Shown piece by piece: positions 24,046 through 35,420 of a DNA stretch of 64,000 bases. The translations under genes and the position numbers were made by a program. Position 1 is the first letter of the stretch. Every line of letters starts with the position of its first letter. The stretch lies in contig JAJHZJ010000121.1 in the NCBI GenBank assembly GCA_023548195.1, positions 3,596,220 to 3,660,219 of the forward strand, read 5' to 3'. A model generated the notes under the pieces. It had not been told where the DNA came from and made no database searches. It saw only the letters and a list, made by a program, of their open reading frames with translations. Source of the stretch: Bettongia penicillata ogilbyi (taxonomy: Eukaryota; Chordata; Mammalia; Diprotodontia; Potoroidae).

Positions 24046-24309
24046 ATGAGGTCAGCACTACATTTTATACAAATAATATATAGAGAGAGTGATATCCCCT
24101 CACTGTCTTTTTAAAAATAGGTTTACTGATGTTCTTTTTTTAAAAAAAATGTCACCATCACTTCTCACTGACTTCTCTGTCTTTCCCAAAGAGAATTCCT
24201 CCAACCACAAGAAAAGTATGGTCAAACAGATCCACCTCCCTGACCTGGAGGAACATCTTCCCTGAGGCTAGTTCTCTTTACTGGTGACTTCATAGCCCAG
24301 GTTACCATT

Positions 24310-25050
24310 TCTTTTTTTCCCAAAAAAATGTATTAATTTATTTGTTTTCAGTTTTCAACGATCACTTCTATATTTCCAAATTTTCTCTCCCTTCCTCCTC
24401 CCTCCTTCCCCAAGACTACCTGCAATCCTATATGAATTCTTCACATACATTCCCATTAAACACATCTTCATATTAATCATGTTGTATAGAAGAATTAAAA
24501 TGAATGGGAGAAGCCATGAGAAAAACAAAATGTAACATAGCAAATGAGAAAATAGTCTGCTTCATTCTGTATTCCAACTCCATAGTTCTTTCTCTGGATG
24601 TGGATGGCATTTTGCATCATGAGTCCTTTGGAAATGTTTCAGGTCCTTACATTGCTGTGAAGGAGTAAGTTCATCAAAAATAGTCCTCACACACTGTGGC
24701 TGTTACTGTGTACAATGTTCTCCTCATGCTGCTTCCTTCACTCAACAACAGTTCATACAAGTGTTTCCAGGTTTTTCTGAAGTTCGTCTGTTCATCATTT
24801 TTTATAGCACAATAGTATTCCATTACATTCATATACCACAACTTGTTCAAACATTTCCCAGTTGATGGGCATCCCCTCGATTACTAGTTCTGGTCACACC
24901 AAAAAAAAATTGTCTATAAATATTTTGGTATATGTAGATCCTTTTCCCATTTTTATGATCTCTTTGGGATACAGCCCCAGAAGCAGTTTTACTGTGTCAA
25001 AGTGTGTGCACATTTTTATAGCCTTTTGGGCATAGTCCCACATTCAGGCT
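24310..25050 (-). mobile_element. L1 3' end (ORF2 C-terminus and 3' UTR)
   Basis: Same family as 50130-51420 and 63490-64000: CAGTTTTCAACGATCACTTC, CACATACATTCCCATTAAAC, TATAGCACAATAGTATTCCA and TCTTTGGGATACAGCCCCAG in the same order. The last of these encodes, in reverse, the LLGLYPKE-like motif of L1 ORF2. Many stops; 5'-truncated. Confidence 0.8.
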
Positions 25051-25064
25051 ACCATTTCTTCAAG

Positions 25065-25195
25065 GGTCCCACTGCCTGGTATATGACTCTGGAAGAGAAA
25101 GTGAGGTTGGTAACTTTGCATAGCCCTCTCTCACTTAAATCCAATCACTTTCTTGATGTCATGGTCCTCTTCCAGAATGAAGGACAAGTAACACT
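25065..25195 (+). mobile_element. RTE-ended SINE fragment
   Basis: GACTCTGGAAGAGAAAGTGA, CACTTAAATCCAATCACTTT and AGAATGAAGGACAAGTAACA mark the 3' half of the family, directly after an L1 3' fragment. Confidence 0.65.
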
Positions 25196-26079
25196 GCCCA
25201 GTCACCTTGCCCTGCTTATCCCTGCTTTCTAGCTCCACTTTCTGTGTTGTGTCTTCGGTGGATTACTATCCCTTTAAAGGTAGGAACTGTCTTGCAAGGT
25301 AATACTTGTATGATCAGTGCCTACCACAGGCCTTGCCATAAAATAAACACTTAATAAGTGTGTTATCTAAAGCAAGGCAGTGCTTTGGCAAAATACAGGT
25401 CTTGTTCCAAACCCCTAGTTTATCCTTTTTTGCTAAGATGCCACATGACTTATGAAGAAAAATACATTAGAGATTAGGGAAGATGGGAGGCTATTCCCTA
25501 GTTCCTCATGGGAATTATCTCTTGCCTTATAAGACTAACATGAACTCACTATAATACTTCAGAACTCCTCATGAAAGAGCCTGAGCTTCCTGGCAACATT
25601 ATCAAATCTGGGGGTGGTGGAACTAGTTGAAACTGCTGGAAGACTGTCAAATTTGTAGTGTGATCATTGAAATCTTCAAAGGCTACAAATCAAAACTTGA
25701 TTTATTGTTTTATTAATTGTTTAGACTGAAGAAAGTAATGGAGAAAATTCTAATAGTACAGATGAAACTTAAAGGTATGTTGTGCTATACGTTTTTTTTT
25801 TTTAAAGCTCATTCTGTTTTCCCCATCCCCACCTCCAAAGGAACCAAAGAAATAGTATTGAAGCTGCACTTGGTGTGATGAAAAGTTGACTGTGGCTGAG
25901 TAGTAAGCAGACTAGTTATTATCTAATCAATAAATAGGATTATTTCAAAATGAACCAGTCAGTTTTATGACAGATTAATGAGTGGGCCTTCGGGGACAGT
26001 ATTTATAGAGTTCTAGGGAAATGGAAAGCAAAGTTTTTAGGCATCCCTTGAAATTCAGTTCAAACCAACAAATTTCATA

Positions 26080-26270
26080 AGCTCTAGAACTAGAAGAGAT
26101 TGGAGAGATCATCTCATCTAACAGATTTCACTTTACAGAAGCTAGGTTAAATGAGGCCAAGATAGCTTAAGTGCTTACCCAAGGTCATCTAGGCAGTAAG
26201 TAGCTTTGCCCAGTTCTAACCTCGTTCTTCTGAATTTATAGCCTGTGCTCTTTTCACACTTCCATTGAGG
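26080..26270 (-). mobile_element. MIR/MIR3-like fragment
   Basis: AGCTCTAGAACTAGAAGAGA, GTGCTTACCCAAGGTCATCT, and ATTTATAGCCTGTGCTCTTT. Confidence 0.55.
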
Positions 26271-26346
26271 ATTGCTATCTCTAGATCTTATGGTGATGTT
26301 TTAAGGAAAATACATTTTTTTTTCGTACTGACACTACTCAAGACTT

Positions 26347-26435
26347 CAGTCTTCCCTCATTCAAATCAAAGTCAACTGCAAGTCATGTCATCATCTTGAC
26401 GTTATGGTACTCTTTGAGAATGAAGGAAAAACACA
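26347..26435 (+). mobile_element. 5'-truncated RTE-ended SINE with 11-bp target duplication
   Basis: About 90 bp, CCCTCATTCAAATCAAAGTC to GAGAATGAAGGAAAAACACA, flanked by identical ACTCAAGACTT at 26336-26346 and 26436-26446. Confidence 0.8.
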
Positions 26436-27094
26436 ACTCAAGACTTAGACATAACTAATATTTGTTCAATATTTATTGGGTATGATAGACCCAGAGATTT
26501 CATTTTTCACAATACTTAGAGTTGAAGGAGTAATGACCTTTCCCTGGAGGCTATGGCATGAGTCCAAAGCGTGATCACATCACCCACTGTGTCCTCTGAT
26601 TGGTGTAGAGGGCTTGGTAAGGTTTCAAAAGGGGAGTGGTAGAAATGAGAAAAACTAGTAGATTCAGGAATGACAAAGTGGATGGGGTAGTGTTAGAATC
26701 AAATAGATGAGAAAGAAAATGTGAAACTGTGGAATACAGCCTAGTTATGAAGACTAAATCAAGGTGATTCCAGAGCTAAGGGAAAACTCATGAGAAAGAT
26801 ACTCCAAGATACAGATAACAGCGTACCATAACATTTGCCGATTGGCCTGGGAGTGTTGAAGTCACATATTTTCCCTACTTTCTCAAAGAATATGAAGTGT
26901 TAAAGGAAATTAGATGATCTCAGTATCATAGAGTTTGAGTTTTGAAACAGATCTTAATGGCCAACTCATTCAAGTCATACCTGGAAGGAATTTGCAATAT
27001 TTAACATACCTTATAAATTATTTTCCTGTCTCTGCACAAAGATCTTCCATGAAGGGGAAGGTTCCCCGTCTTGAGGTAGTCTAATTCATGTTTT

Positions 27095-27325
27095 TTTTTT
27101 GCTTAGTTGTTTTCAGTTGTGTACAACTCTTCAAAATCCCTTCTGTGATTTTACTGAAGCAATTTGCCATTTCCTTCTCCAGCTCATTTTACACATAAGG
27201 AAACTGAGGCAAACAAGGTTAAGTGACTTGACTAGGATCTCACAACTATTAAGTGACGTAGGAAAAATTTGAACTTAAGTCTTCCTGACGCCAGGTCCAG
27301 TCTTGTATCTATCTAGTTGTCATGT
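27095..27325 (-). mobile_element. MAR1-like SINE, near full length
   Basis: GTTGTTTTCAGTTGTGTACA, TTTGCCATTTCCTTCTCCAG, GAAACTGAGGCAAACAAGGT, CAAGTCTTCCTGACGCC-like end and head remnant TATCTAGTTGTCATG, read in reverse. Confidence 0.75.
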
Positions 27326-28651
27326 TTAGGTAGATGTAATTGTTAGGAGTTTTCCTGACCTCAAGCCTAAACCTACCTCTTTACAATGTCTATCCATTGT
27401 TTGGGGATGGTTTGGCAGACTATAACTTTTTGATGTGAGTACAGAGAATACTTAAAATAGTTTCTCTTCCTTGCAATTGACATTGTTTCATGGATACATT
27501 AAGTACTTTTTTTTTCTACTGGATTTATGTATCTTTGATCTAGTGATCCTCTAACATCCCAAGGATGAATTGAACAGAGGGTATACTTCAAGAACAAAAG
27601 AAAAAGGTCTTTGTCTGACGTTTAAAACCATTAACAATTCCTTCCCAAACCATCTTTCTAGACTGATTTCATATCACTCTTCTTTAAACATTATATTTTT
27701 CTGCCAAATAGACCTACTGTCGTTCTTCATATATGACATTCCATTTCTTATCTTCATGCTTTTAAATGGGCTGTCTCCCATGTTTAGATTATACTCTCTC
27801 TTCACCTCTTCCTCTTGGAATCTCTTGCTCCACTGAAGACTATTCATGTGCTGCTATTCATATAAGAACTTTACCGATGGCTCTTTTTTATTTTTAGTGT
27901 TTCTTGCCCCCACATGGTTTTATATTTATCTCTATATATGTTTTTCTCCCTAGTAGAATTTAAACTCCTTTAGAGTGGTGTCCTGGACTGATCCTGACTC
28001 AGGCCAGTCCTCTGAAAGGTCAGGGTCAATACTGGAACAAAATGAGACACTCACCTCAGTCATTTAACAGTTAACAAAAATAGATTTACTTATCTATAGC
28101 AGAAGGATATTCATCAAGGATAGACATTGAGGACACCTTGAGTTGATTCATTTGAATGAAGCTCCCTTGCCTGAGTTAGGCATCATGATCTGATGCATAC
28201 CTTCAAATAGCCAGGTCTTCATAGATGCTTTGTCCTATGAGTAAGTAATATGGGCAGTATGAGTCTTCAGTCTTCTCAGGCTGTTGAGTCTCTAGGAATG
28301 TCTTAATTGTTTTTAAGGAAAAACTAGCTTTACCTGCATGGGAGAATGATTTAGATATTGACCTACCACCACAGTCAGGGATTGTTTTCATTTTTATTTT
28401 TGTATTTTCAGCACAGGCAAAGCTATGTACATGGTAAATGTTTATAAATGTTTGTGGAATTCATGAATTGACTTGCTGCCTAGTTGATTACCCCACAGCA
28501 GCCACAAAAACTTAATAAGGACTGGGAGAGTTACAACCAAGACAGTGCCTCTGTCCTGGACACCTTAGGTATAATTCTGAGAATTTGAAATTATGACATT
28601 GCACCACAGCGTTTTCCACATCATGCCTTGAATTTTTCTTTATTCTTGAAG

Positions 28652-28666
28652 CTAGTCTTTCTATTT
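28652..28666. repeat. Target-site duplication of HAL1 copy B, left
   Basis: CTAGTCTTTCTATTT, identical to 31641-31655 on the other side of the element. Confidence 0.85.
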
Positions 28667-31640
28667 CTTTTATTTATTTATTTATTTGATTTTTTACATT
28701 CATTTTCACAAATTTTTGGGTTCCAAATTTTCTCCCCTTTTATCCCCTCCCCCCACCCCAATACCCCAAGCAATCTAATTTTCCCTATCTCCAATCTGCC
28801 CTCTCTTCTGTCATCCCTCCCTTCTCTTGTCTCCATCTTCTCTTTTCTCCTGTAGGGCCAGATGACTTTCTATTCCTCCTTAACTGTATGTCTTCTTTCC
28901 TAGTTGCAACAACAATACTAAACAGTTGTTCCTAAAACTTTGAGTTCCAAATTCTCCCCATCCCTCCCTCCCCACCCATTCCCTTTGGGACGGCAGGCAA
29001 TTCAATATAGGCCATATCTGTGTAGTTTTGCAAATGACCTCCCTGATAGTCGTGTTGTGTAAGACTAACTGGATTACCATCCCTCCTAACCTGCCCCTCC
29101 TTGTTTCTCTTCTGTCTTTTGATCCTGTCCCTCCCCAAGTGTTGACTTCAAATTGCTCCCTCCTCCCTTTGCCCTCCCTTCCATCATCCCCCCCTTGCAA
29201 TATCTCTTTCTCCCCCACTTTCTTATACTGTAAGATAGGATTTCATACCAAAATGAGTGTGCATTTCACTCCTTCGTTTAGTCACATGTGATGAGGGTAA
29301 ACTTCTTGTTTTTTTTTTTTTCTCAGCTCTCCTCTTTTTCCCTCCACTAAGAAAAACTCCTACCTGCCTCTTAAATGACATATAGTTACCCCCTTCCCTT
29401 TCCCTCTCTTTCCTCCCCCTACATTTCTCTCTCACCATTTACCTTAGTTTCTTTTAAGGTATGGTCCCATCCTATTCAGTTCAATCTGTGCTCTCTATCT
29501 CTGTATGTGTGTGTATGTGTGTATGTGTGTGCATGCGTGTACATGTGTATGTGTGGTCCCACCAACTACCCAGATACTGAAAAGTTTTAAGAGTTAGAAA
29601 TATTGTCTTTCCCTGTATGAATGTAAACAGTGCACTTCTGGTAAGTCCCTTAAGACTTCTCTTTGTTGTTTCCTTTTTCATGCTTCTTCTCATTCTTGTG
29701 TTTGAAAGTCAAATTTTCTTTTCAGCTCTGGTTTTTTCATTAAGAATGATTGAAAGTCCTCTGTTTCATTGAAAGACCATATTTTCCCCTGAAGTATTAT
29801 ACTCAGTTTTGCTGGGTAGGTGATTCTTGGTTTGAGTCCTAGTTCCTTTGCCTTCTGGAATATCCTATTCCACGCCCTTCGATCCCTTAATGTAGAAGCT
29901 GCTAGATCTTGGGTTATCCTGATTGTATTTCTACAGTACTGGAATTGTTTCTTTCTAGCTGCTTGTAAGATTTTTTCCTTGAGCTGGGAGTTCTGGAATT
30001 TGGCCACAATGTTCCTAGGAGTTTCTCTTTTTGGATCTCTTTCAGGTGGTGATTGATGGATTCTTTCAATACTTATTTTGCCCTCTGGTTCTAGAATGTC
30101 AGGGCAGTTTTCCTTGATAACTTCATGGAAGATGATGTCTAGGCTCTTTTTTTGATCATGACTTTCAGGTAGTCCCATAATTTTTAAATTGTCTCTCCTG
30201 GATCTATTTTCCAGGTCAGTTGTTTTTCCCATGAGATATTTCATATTCTCTTCCATTTTTTCATTCTTTTGGTTTTGTTTGGTGATTTCTTGGTTTCTCA
30301 TAAAGTCATTAGACTCCAGCTGTTCCATTCTAATTTTGAGAGAACTGTTAAATTCAGTGAGCTTTTGAGCCTCTTTTTCCATTTGGCTCATTCTGCTTTT
30401 GAAAGCATTCTTCTCCTCATTGGCTTTTCGAACCTCCTTTGCCAATTGGGTGAGCCTATTTTTCAAGGTTTTAATTTCCTCAGCATTTTTTTGGGTCTCC
30501 TTTACCAAGGTATTGACCCGTTTTTCATACTTTTCTTGCATCTCTGACATTTCTCTTCCCAGTTTTTCCTCCACCTGTCTAATTTGCTTTTCAAAATCCT
30601 TTTTGAGCTCTTCCAGGGCCTGAGCCCACCTGCCACCCCCCTGGGGTGTCTGGGGTACTGAGGCCCTGCCCTCCACGTCTTTCCCTGATGGCAAGGATAC
30701 GTCCTCATCATCAGATCCTAAGGTCGGGATCATTTGCATTTGTTGGAAAAAACTCTCTAAAGTCTTATTTTTCTTCCCTTTTCTAGGCATTTTCCCAGCC
30801 AGTTACTTGACTTCTGAGATTCCTTTCCACCCCCGCCTGGATCCACCCAGCTAGTGCTTGGCCTCTGAGATTTAAATGGGCTTTCCTCCTGCTGGCTGTC
30901 AATCAGTGAGCTTTAGTTCAGGTGCTGGGGTGGGGGCAGGGCCGCCTCCCAGGCTCAGTTCCCTCAGGGGCTTTATGCAGAGACTTTCAGGAATGGAGCG
31001 GGTGGGGGTGGGGTGGGGGGCCCGCCTCCCAAACCCAGCTCCCTTGGGGGCTTTAAGCAGAAGCCTTCAGTAACAGAGTGGGGTGGGGGCAGGGTCGTCT
31101 CCCAGGCTCAGCTCCCTCAGGTTTTATGCAGGCATCTTCCGTAATGAAGATCCTGCCTGCTGCTGGGGGATTCCCAAGTCCCGGTCAGCTGCCACCTCAG
31201 CCTCTGCCCACACTTCTGCCTCTGCCACTTCCTGCCCCCGTCCCTGCCGCCGCAGTTTCCTCCCGAGGGGGCCCGAGTCACGGAGACGCCCTGCTTCCCC
31301 TCTCCTCCAGCCCGGCTTTCTCTCTCACGGACCTGTAGCTTCTGTGGGTGGAGGGACTTTCCCGGCTGCCCGAGCTTCCGTCTCTGAAGCCTGCTCGGAT
31401 CAGCTTCTCTGGGGCCACGGCCAGGGCAGCGCTGGGGGTGGGGTCCACTTTCCGGGGCGCGCCGGACCCTGGGGACGGGTCTCCAGGGCTCCCCGGAACG
31501 GAAATCTCTTCCACTCTGTTTCTGCACACCTTGTATTGACCCAGAAGTTATGGGGGACTCTTTTTATATTAATTCTATGGGCTTTTGGCTTCGGAGCTCG
31601 TAAACGTGCATCCTTCTACTCCGCCATCTTGGCTCCGCCC
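28667..31640 (-). mobile_element. Full-length HAL1 (ORF1-only half-L1), copy B
   Basis: A complete element of about 2.97 kb. The 5' end, read on the minus strand, starts GGGGCGGAGCCAAGATGGCG at 31640, followed by a GC-rich 5' UTR, intact ORF1, a 3' UTR with an internal CA/TG microsatellite (about 29500-29555), and a TAAA-type tail at about 28668-28690. It is flanked by a perfect 15-bp target-site duplication, CTAGTCTTTCTATTT, at 28652-28666 and 31641-31655. No endonuclease or reverse-transcriptase code is present, so it depends on L1 proteins in trans. Confidence 0.88.
29690..30790 (-). CDS. HAL1/L1-type ORF1 protein, intact (366 aa)
   Basis: An intact retrotransposon ORF1, the RNA-binding nucleic-acid chaperone of L1-class elements; it trimerises on element RNA in the cytoplasm. 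It starts MPRKGKKNKT, has a predicted long coiled coil at about residues 56-195 (heptad-rich, Glu/Lys/Leu), then RRDNLKIMGLPES (198-210), which opens the RRM-like domain, and a C-terminal domain with TPRNIVAKF (257-265) and RITYPAKLS (322-330), both typical of L1 ORF1p. No ORF2 follows: the stop at about 29690 is followed by 1 kb of 3' UTR and an A/T-rich tail. The gene is unbroken, unlike its three relatives in the window, which suggests a recent insertion. It sits antisense to PCCA, about 7.6 kb upstream of it. Confidence 0.9.
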   Translation of the reverse strand: MPRKGKKNKTLESFFQQMQMIPTLGSDDEDVSLPSGKDVEGRASVPQTPQGGGRWAQALEELKKDFEKQIRQVEEKLGREMSEMQEKYEKRVNTLVKETQKNAEEIKTLKNRLTQLAKEVRKANEEKNAFKSRMSQMEKEAQKLTEFNSSLKIRMEQLESNDFMRNQEITKQNQKNEKMEENMKYLMGKTTDLENRSRRDNLKIMGLPESHDQKKSLDIIFHEVIKENCPDILEPEGKISIERIHQSPPERDPKRETPRNIVAKFQNSQLKEKILQAARKKQFQYCRNTIRITQDLAASTLRDRRAWNRIFQKAKELGLKPRITYPAKLSIILQGKIWSFNETEDFQSFLMKKPELKRKFDFQTQE

Positions 31641-31655
31641 CTAGTCTTTCTATTT
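31641..31655. repeat. Target-site duplication of HAL1 copy B, right
   Basis: Perfect match to 28652-28666. The first C may belong to the element end, so the duplication is 14 or 15 bp. Confidence 0.85.
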
Positions 31656-31659
31656 TTTA

Positions 31660-33060
31660 CTGAAGCTTGTTCTTCTCATGCTTTGCTGTTCCCTGTGTCA
31701 TAGTTGGTCCTTACCCCAATGTCCCCGTTCTTATGTTCTGTTTTTGTTTTTGCAGAAGGAAGGGGATGGAATAGGGCAGGAAAGGTCCAGATTTCATTGC
31801 CTTTTTTTGTAAGTGCACAAACCTGGGCTTTTCCAAGAAGGCCAGAAGCAATATCCTAGAAACTATACCAAATTAGAGAGGTTGATCATATTTAAGTTTG
31901 CTGTAACACTCTAGTATATTCTTTGAACTCACAGAGATCTTAAGATGTTACTGATTAATGTCACTATGTGCATTTATTACGCTTTCTGCTATCCTTGGTT
32001 TTTAGGGCAAGAGTTATTCCATGTGGCTCCTCTTGTCCTGTTCCAATTTGCTACTTTTTTCCAAGACGACTTTGTGCCTTCTTTAATGTTGTCTACATTC
32101 ATATAATTTATATAATGTACATAAAATATTATAATATACAATATGTGACATAATTCTTTTTCAAAGCAAGAACCTCCCCCACTCCACTCCACAAAAAAGC
32201 CTCAGAGCAGCAAACTTTTATTCTACTGTTCTGAGAAATAGGGAAGTTCAGAGAGGTTGCATATTTAGCCATGTTAGAAGGAATGCAGAGGGGAGACTGG
32301 GAACTATTGAGGTGAACATGACAATATATGTAGATCTTGAGGAGAAATAATGAGACAGTGTTGATTAGGGTAACTGTCAGGAGCCTGGAGACTAATCCCT
32401 GGTCCCTGACTCCTTCAAATTACTCTAATGTTCTATACCAGATCAGATCTTTCAAGTGATCTGTGACCTCAATATGTTTTTTCTCTCCCTCAGTGTGATC
32501 ATGATCCAACAAGACCTTCTCATCCTGCATGATTCTTGTCTATAGTTCCATAGACCCTCCACAGAGGAGCCATTAAGATATGCTAAAGGCCTTCCCACAG
32601 GTGAGAGGTTCTTGACCATTTTGTGTATCTTATGCCCCAGATGTTAGTCTGGGGAAGCCTGTGGACCCCAAATCAGTTCCTAAATAAATAATATAAAATA
32701 CATTGGATTACAAAGGAAACCAATCATGTTGAGATACAATAATGAAATATTTAAATAAAACCTGAATTCAGGGACTACAGTTTAAGAGCCCCTCCTTAGG
32801 TCTTTTTACATTCCACTGTTGGAGCAACCAAACTGTCTATCTGCTATTTATTACACTGCATGACTGGTCCACCTCCTTTTCCATCAAAATTGCCTTCCAT
32901 GACATCCTTTATATTACTTTTTACATATTATGACTGGAAATATGCTGAGTACTTGTACCTAATATGTATTTATCCATTTCCCTTTGAAAGGTCATCTGTC
33001 AAGATCAGTAACCATGTTGTGTCATTGTTCACCATTCCTACTCAAAGAGAACCAATGACA
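31660..33060. other. Intergenic stretch, nothing firm
   Basis: AT-rich, no gene. It follows the right target duplication of HAL1 copy B and runs to the RTE fragment. A possible L2-like block at 32800-32960 is too decayed to call. Confidence 0.5.
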
Positions 33061-33960
33061 TCACATTGCTGGAGTTAAGGTACAGTGAATTTGTCTAGGT
33101 GATTAGTGCAACATGAGCTCAGAAGACACTATCACAGGTCAGGCACAAAGAGTCCATTTGAACATTTGGAATGGAGACATCTCTGGGCATCTCACATTTC
33201 CCTTGCCTGAGTTAGGCATCATGATCTGATGGGCATCTCACACTTCCTTTGTGATACTATGATTCTGCTTTGCTCATAAAGTATGTTTTTTGCATATAGG
33301 TATGCCATGCTGGATGGTACTGTGCCAGTGTCCCCCATGTCTCACAATGAATGCTAAAGTCCTTTAGAGAAACCTTGAGAGTGTCCTTGTATGACTTTTT
33401 CTAATGTCTGTGTGAGTACTTACCTTGTATGAGTTCTCTGTAAAATAGCTTTTAGGTAAACTTGACCTTGCATTTGGGCTATGTGGCATCAGAATTGTAC
33501 TCTGCCATAGAGTTTCAATGCTTGGAAATTTAGCATAAGACAGGACTTCAGCATTTGATACCTTATCTTAAACAGGTAATCTTTAGAATCTTCCTAACAT
33601 AAATCAAATGGAAGTGGTTCAGTTTTTTGGCATTGTATTGATGAAACTAGGAAATAAGGATTTCATAGGCATATAGCAATGAAGCTAGCATAATAGCTCT
33701 GTAGACCTTCGCTTTGGTACGTAGCCTAAAACCTCTCTTCTCCTATACTTTTGGAGCCTCCCAAATATAAGATAGCTCTGGAAATGTGAGCACCAACCTC
33801 ATCATCTATGTGAACATCCCTGGAAAGTGTACTGACTAGGTAACTGAACTTATCAGTGCCATTCAAAATTTCTCCTTTTGCTCTAGTTGATGGTTTCAAA
33901 TATGACTGTCTGGTTATCTGGAGAACCTCAGTTTTCTTGGTGTTGATTATCACCAAAAAG
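33060..33960 (-). mobile_element. RTE-clade LINE fragment, second copy
   Basis: Homologous to 4860-5775 and in the same orientation. The minus strand at 33956-33726 encodes INTKKTEVL and FSYLVSTLSRDVHIDDEVGA. CTTGAGAGTGTCCTTGTATG (about 33375) parallels CTTGAAAGTGTTCTTGTATG (about 4936). More decayed, and the FADD part is lost. Confidence 0.8.
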
Positions 33961-34031
33961 ACTACAAGCTAACATGTAACCCTATCTCATTGCTAAGGGA
34001 ATATTTGCTTTATTTTTTCAGGAGGTGGTGG

Positions 34032-34033
<2 letters not shown>

Positions 34034-34095
<62 letters not shown>
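34034..34095. repeat. AT dinucleotide microsatellite
   Basis: About 31 uninterrupted AT units, 116 bp upstream of the 5' end of copy E. Confidence 0.95.
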
Positions 34096-34096
<1 letters not shown>

Positions 34097-34211
34097 CTTT
34101 AATATAACAATTCAATTCTACAACAAAATTATCTATTTTAAATAATATTTTGCTCTTGAAAAAGACTTTTGATTCCTTAGCCAATTTCTGACTCCACAAG
34201 ATTCTTGTGGA

Positions 34212-35420
34212 AGGGGTATAGCCAAGATGGTGGAGTAAAAAGACTTACATACTCTAGGTCTTCCCCCACAGCCCATAAAAAAACCTGTAAAAAAATGACT
34301 CTCAACAAATTCCAGAGCAGTAGAAGCTACAGAACAGAGTGAAAGAGATTTCCAGCCAAAGGTAACCTGGAAGGCCGACAGGAAACATCTATTGCATGGG
34401 ATGTGGAGCAGAGCAGAGTCCAGACCACACCACACTGAGAGGAACAGGACCAGAACAGGCCTCCCAGGAAGAATTCCCAGCAACAGTGGAGGGTCTCAGA
34501 TCCCTCAACCCACAAGTGTCAAAGAAAGCTTCAAAGGTCAGTGAGAGGGCTTTCCCAAATGGGCAAGAGGTGAGCAGGGTCCCTCACTAGCACAGGCCCC
34601 AGGTGGCAGTGGTAGAGGCAGCAGCTGCAGCATCCATTTGTGAAGCACTCCACCTAAAGCCCCTGGGATAATTGAGCAGTTGATCTGAACCTCAATCCTG
34701 AGCACGATCCCAGCTGTGAGGAGGAGCACTAGGACCCTCCTCTTGACAAAGGATTCAGAAATCAAGTAACTGGCTGGGAAAATGCCCAAAAAAGGGGAAA
34801 AAAAATAAGACCATAGAAGACCATTACTTTCTTGGTGAACAGGTATTTCTTTCCACCTTTTTGGATGAAGAAGAACAATGCTTACTGTCAGAGAAAGTCA
34901 AGGCTTCTGCATCCAGTACCTCCAAAATAAATACGCAATGGTCTCAGGCCATGGAAGAACTTGAAAAGTGAGTCAATAGCTTGCTAAACGAGATCCCCCT
35001 CCCCAAAATGCTGAAGAAAATAACACCTTTAAAAATAGGCTAATTCAATTGGAAAAAAAGATCCAAAAAGTCAATGAGGAGAAGGCGGCTTTAAAAAGCA
35101 GAATTAGTCAAATGGAAAAGGAGGCTCAAAAGTTCACTGAAGAAAATAGTTCTTTAAAAATAAGAGTGGAGGAGATGGAAGCTAATGACTTTATGAGAAA
35201 CCAAGAAATTACAAAACAAAACCAAAAGAATGAAAAAATATAACATAATGTGAAATATCTCATTGGAAAAACAACTGACCTGGAAAATAGATCCAGGAGA
35301 GACAATTTAAAAATTATGGGACTACCTGAAAGCCATGATCAAAAAAAGAGTCTAGACATCATCTTTCATGAAATTATCAAGGAACACTGCCCTGAGAGTC
35401 TAGAACCAGAGGGTAAAATA
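34212..35420 (+). mobile_element. 5' part of an L1/HAL1-like element, copy E
   Basis: Starts GGGGTATAGCCAAGATGGTG at 34212 with a 5' UTR homologous to copy D, then ORF1 sequence. The homology stops near 35420 within the RRM region; the 3' half is missing. The flank contains a TA repeat at 34034-34095. Confidence 0.75.
34783..35420 (+). pseudogene. Truncated ORF1 of copy E
   Basis: The start is near 34783, with frameshifts in the early A runs. Recognisable blocks are KVNEEKAALKSRISQMEKEA (from 35064), a stop after QNQKNEKI at 35243, then RRDNLKIMGLPESHDQKKSL (35298-35357). Homology ends after EPEGKIN and the rest is unrelated sequence, so this is a partial, dead copy. Confidence 0.75.

Larger units (their letters stand above)
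25200..28650. other. Intergenic stretch with scattered SINE/MIR remnants
   Basis: An L2-like end at about 25255-25370, MIR at 26080-26270, MAR1-like at 27095-27325. The remainder, including 27330-28650, is unassigned. A 33-bp block at 28163-28195 recurs at 33199-33231. Confidence 0.55.

Noticed and set aside
29820..30623. Plus-strand ORFs opposite HAL1 ORF1
   Set aside because: Shadows of the coiled-coil coding region, repeated at the equivalent positions of copies A and C only because the DNA is repeated.
31083..31703. 206-aa plus-strand ORF
   Set aside because: Antisense of the GC-rich 5' UTR of HAL1 copy B; the similar region in copy C gives different broken ORFs.
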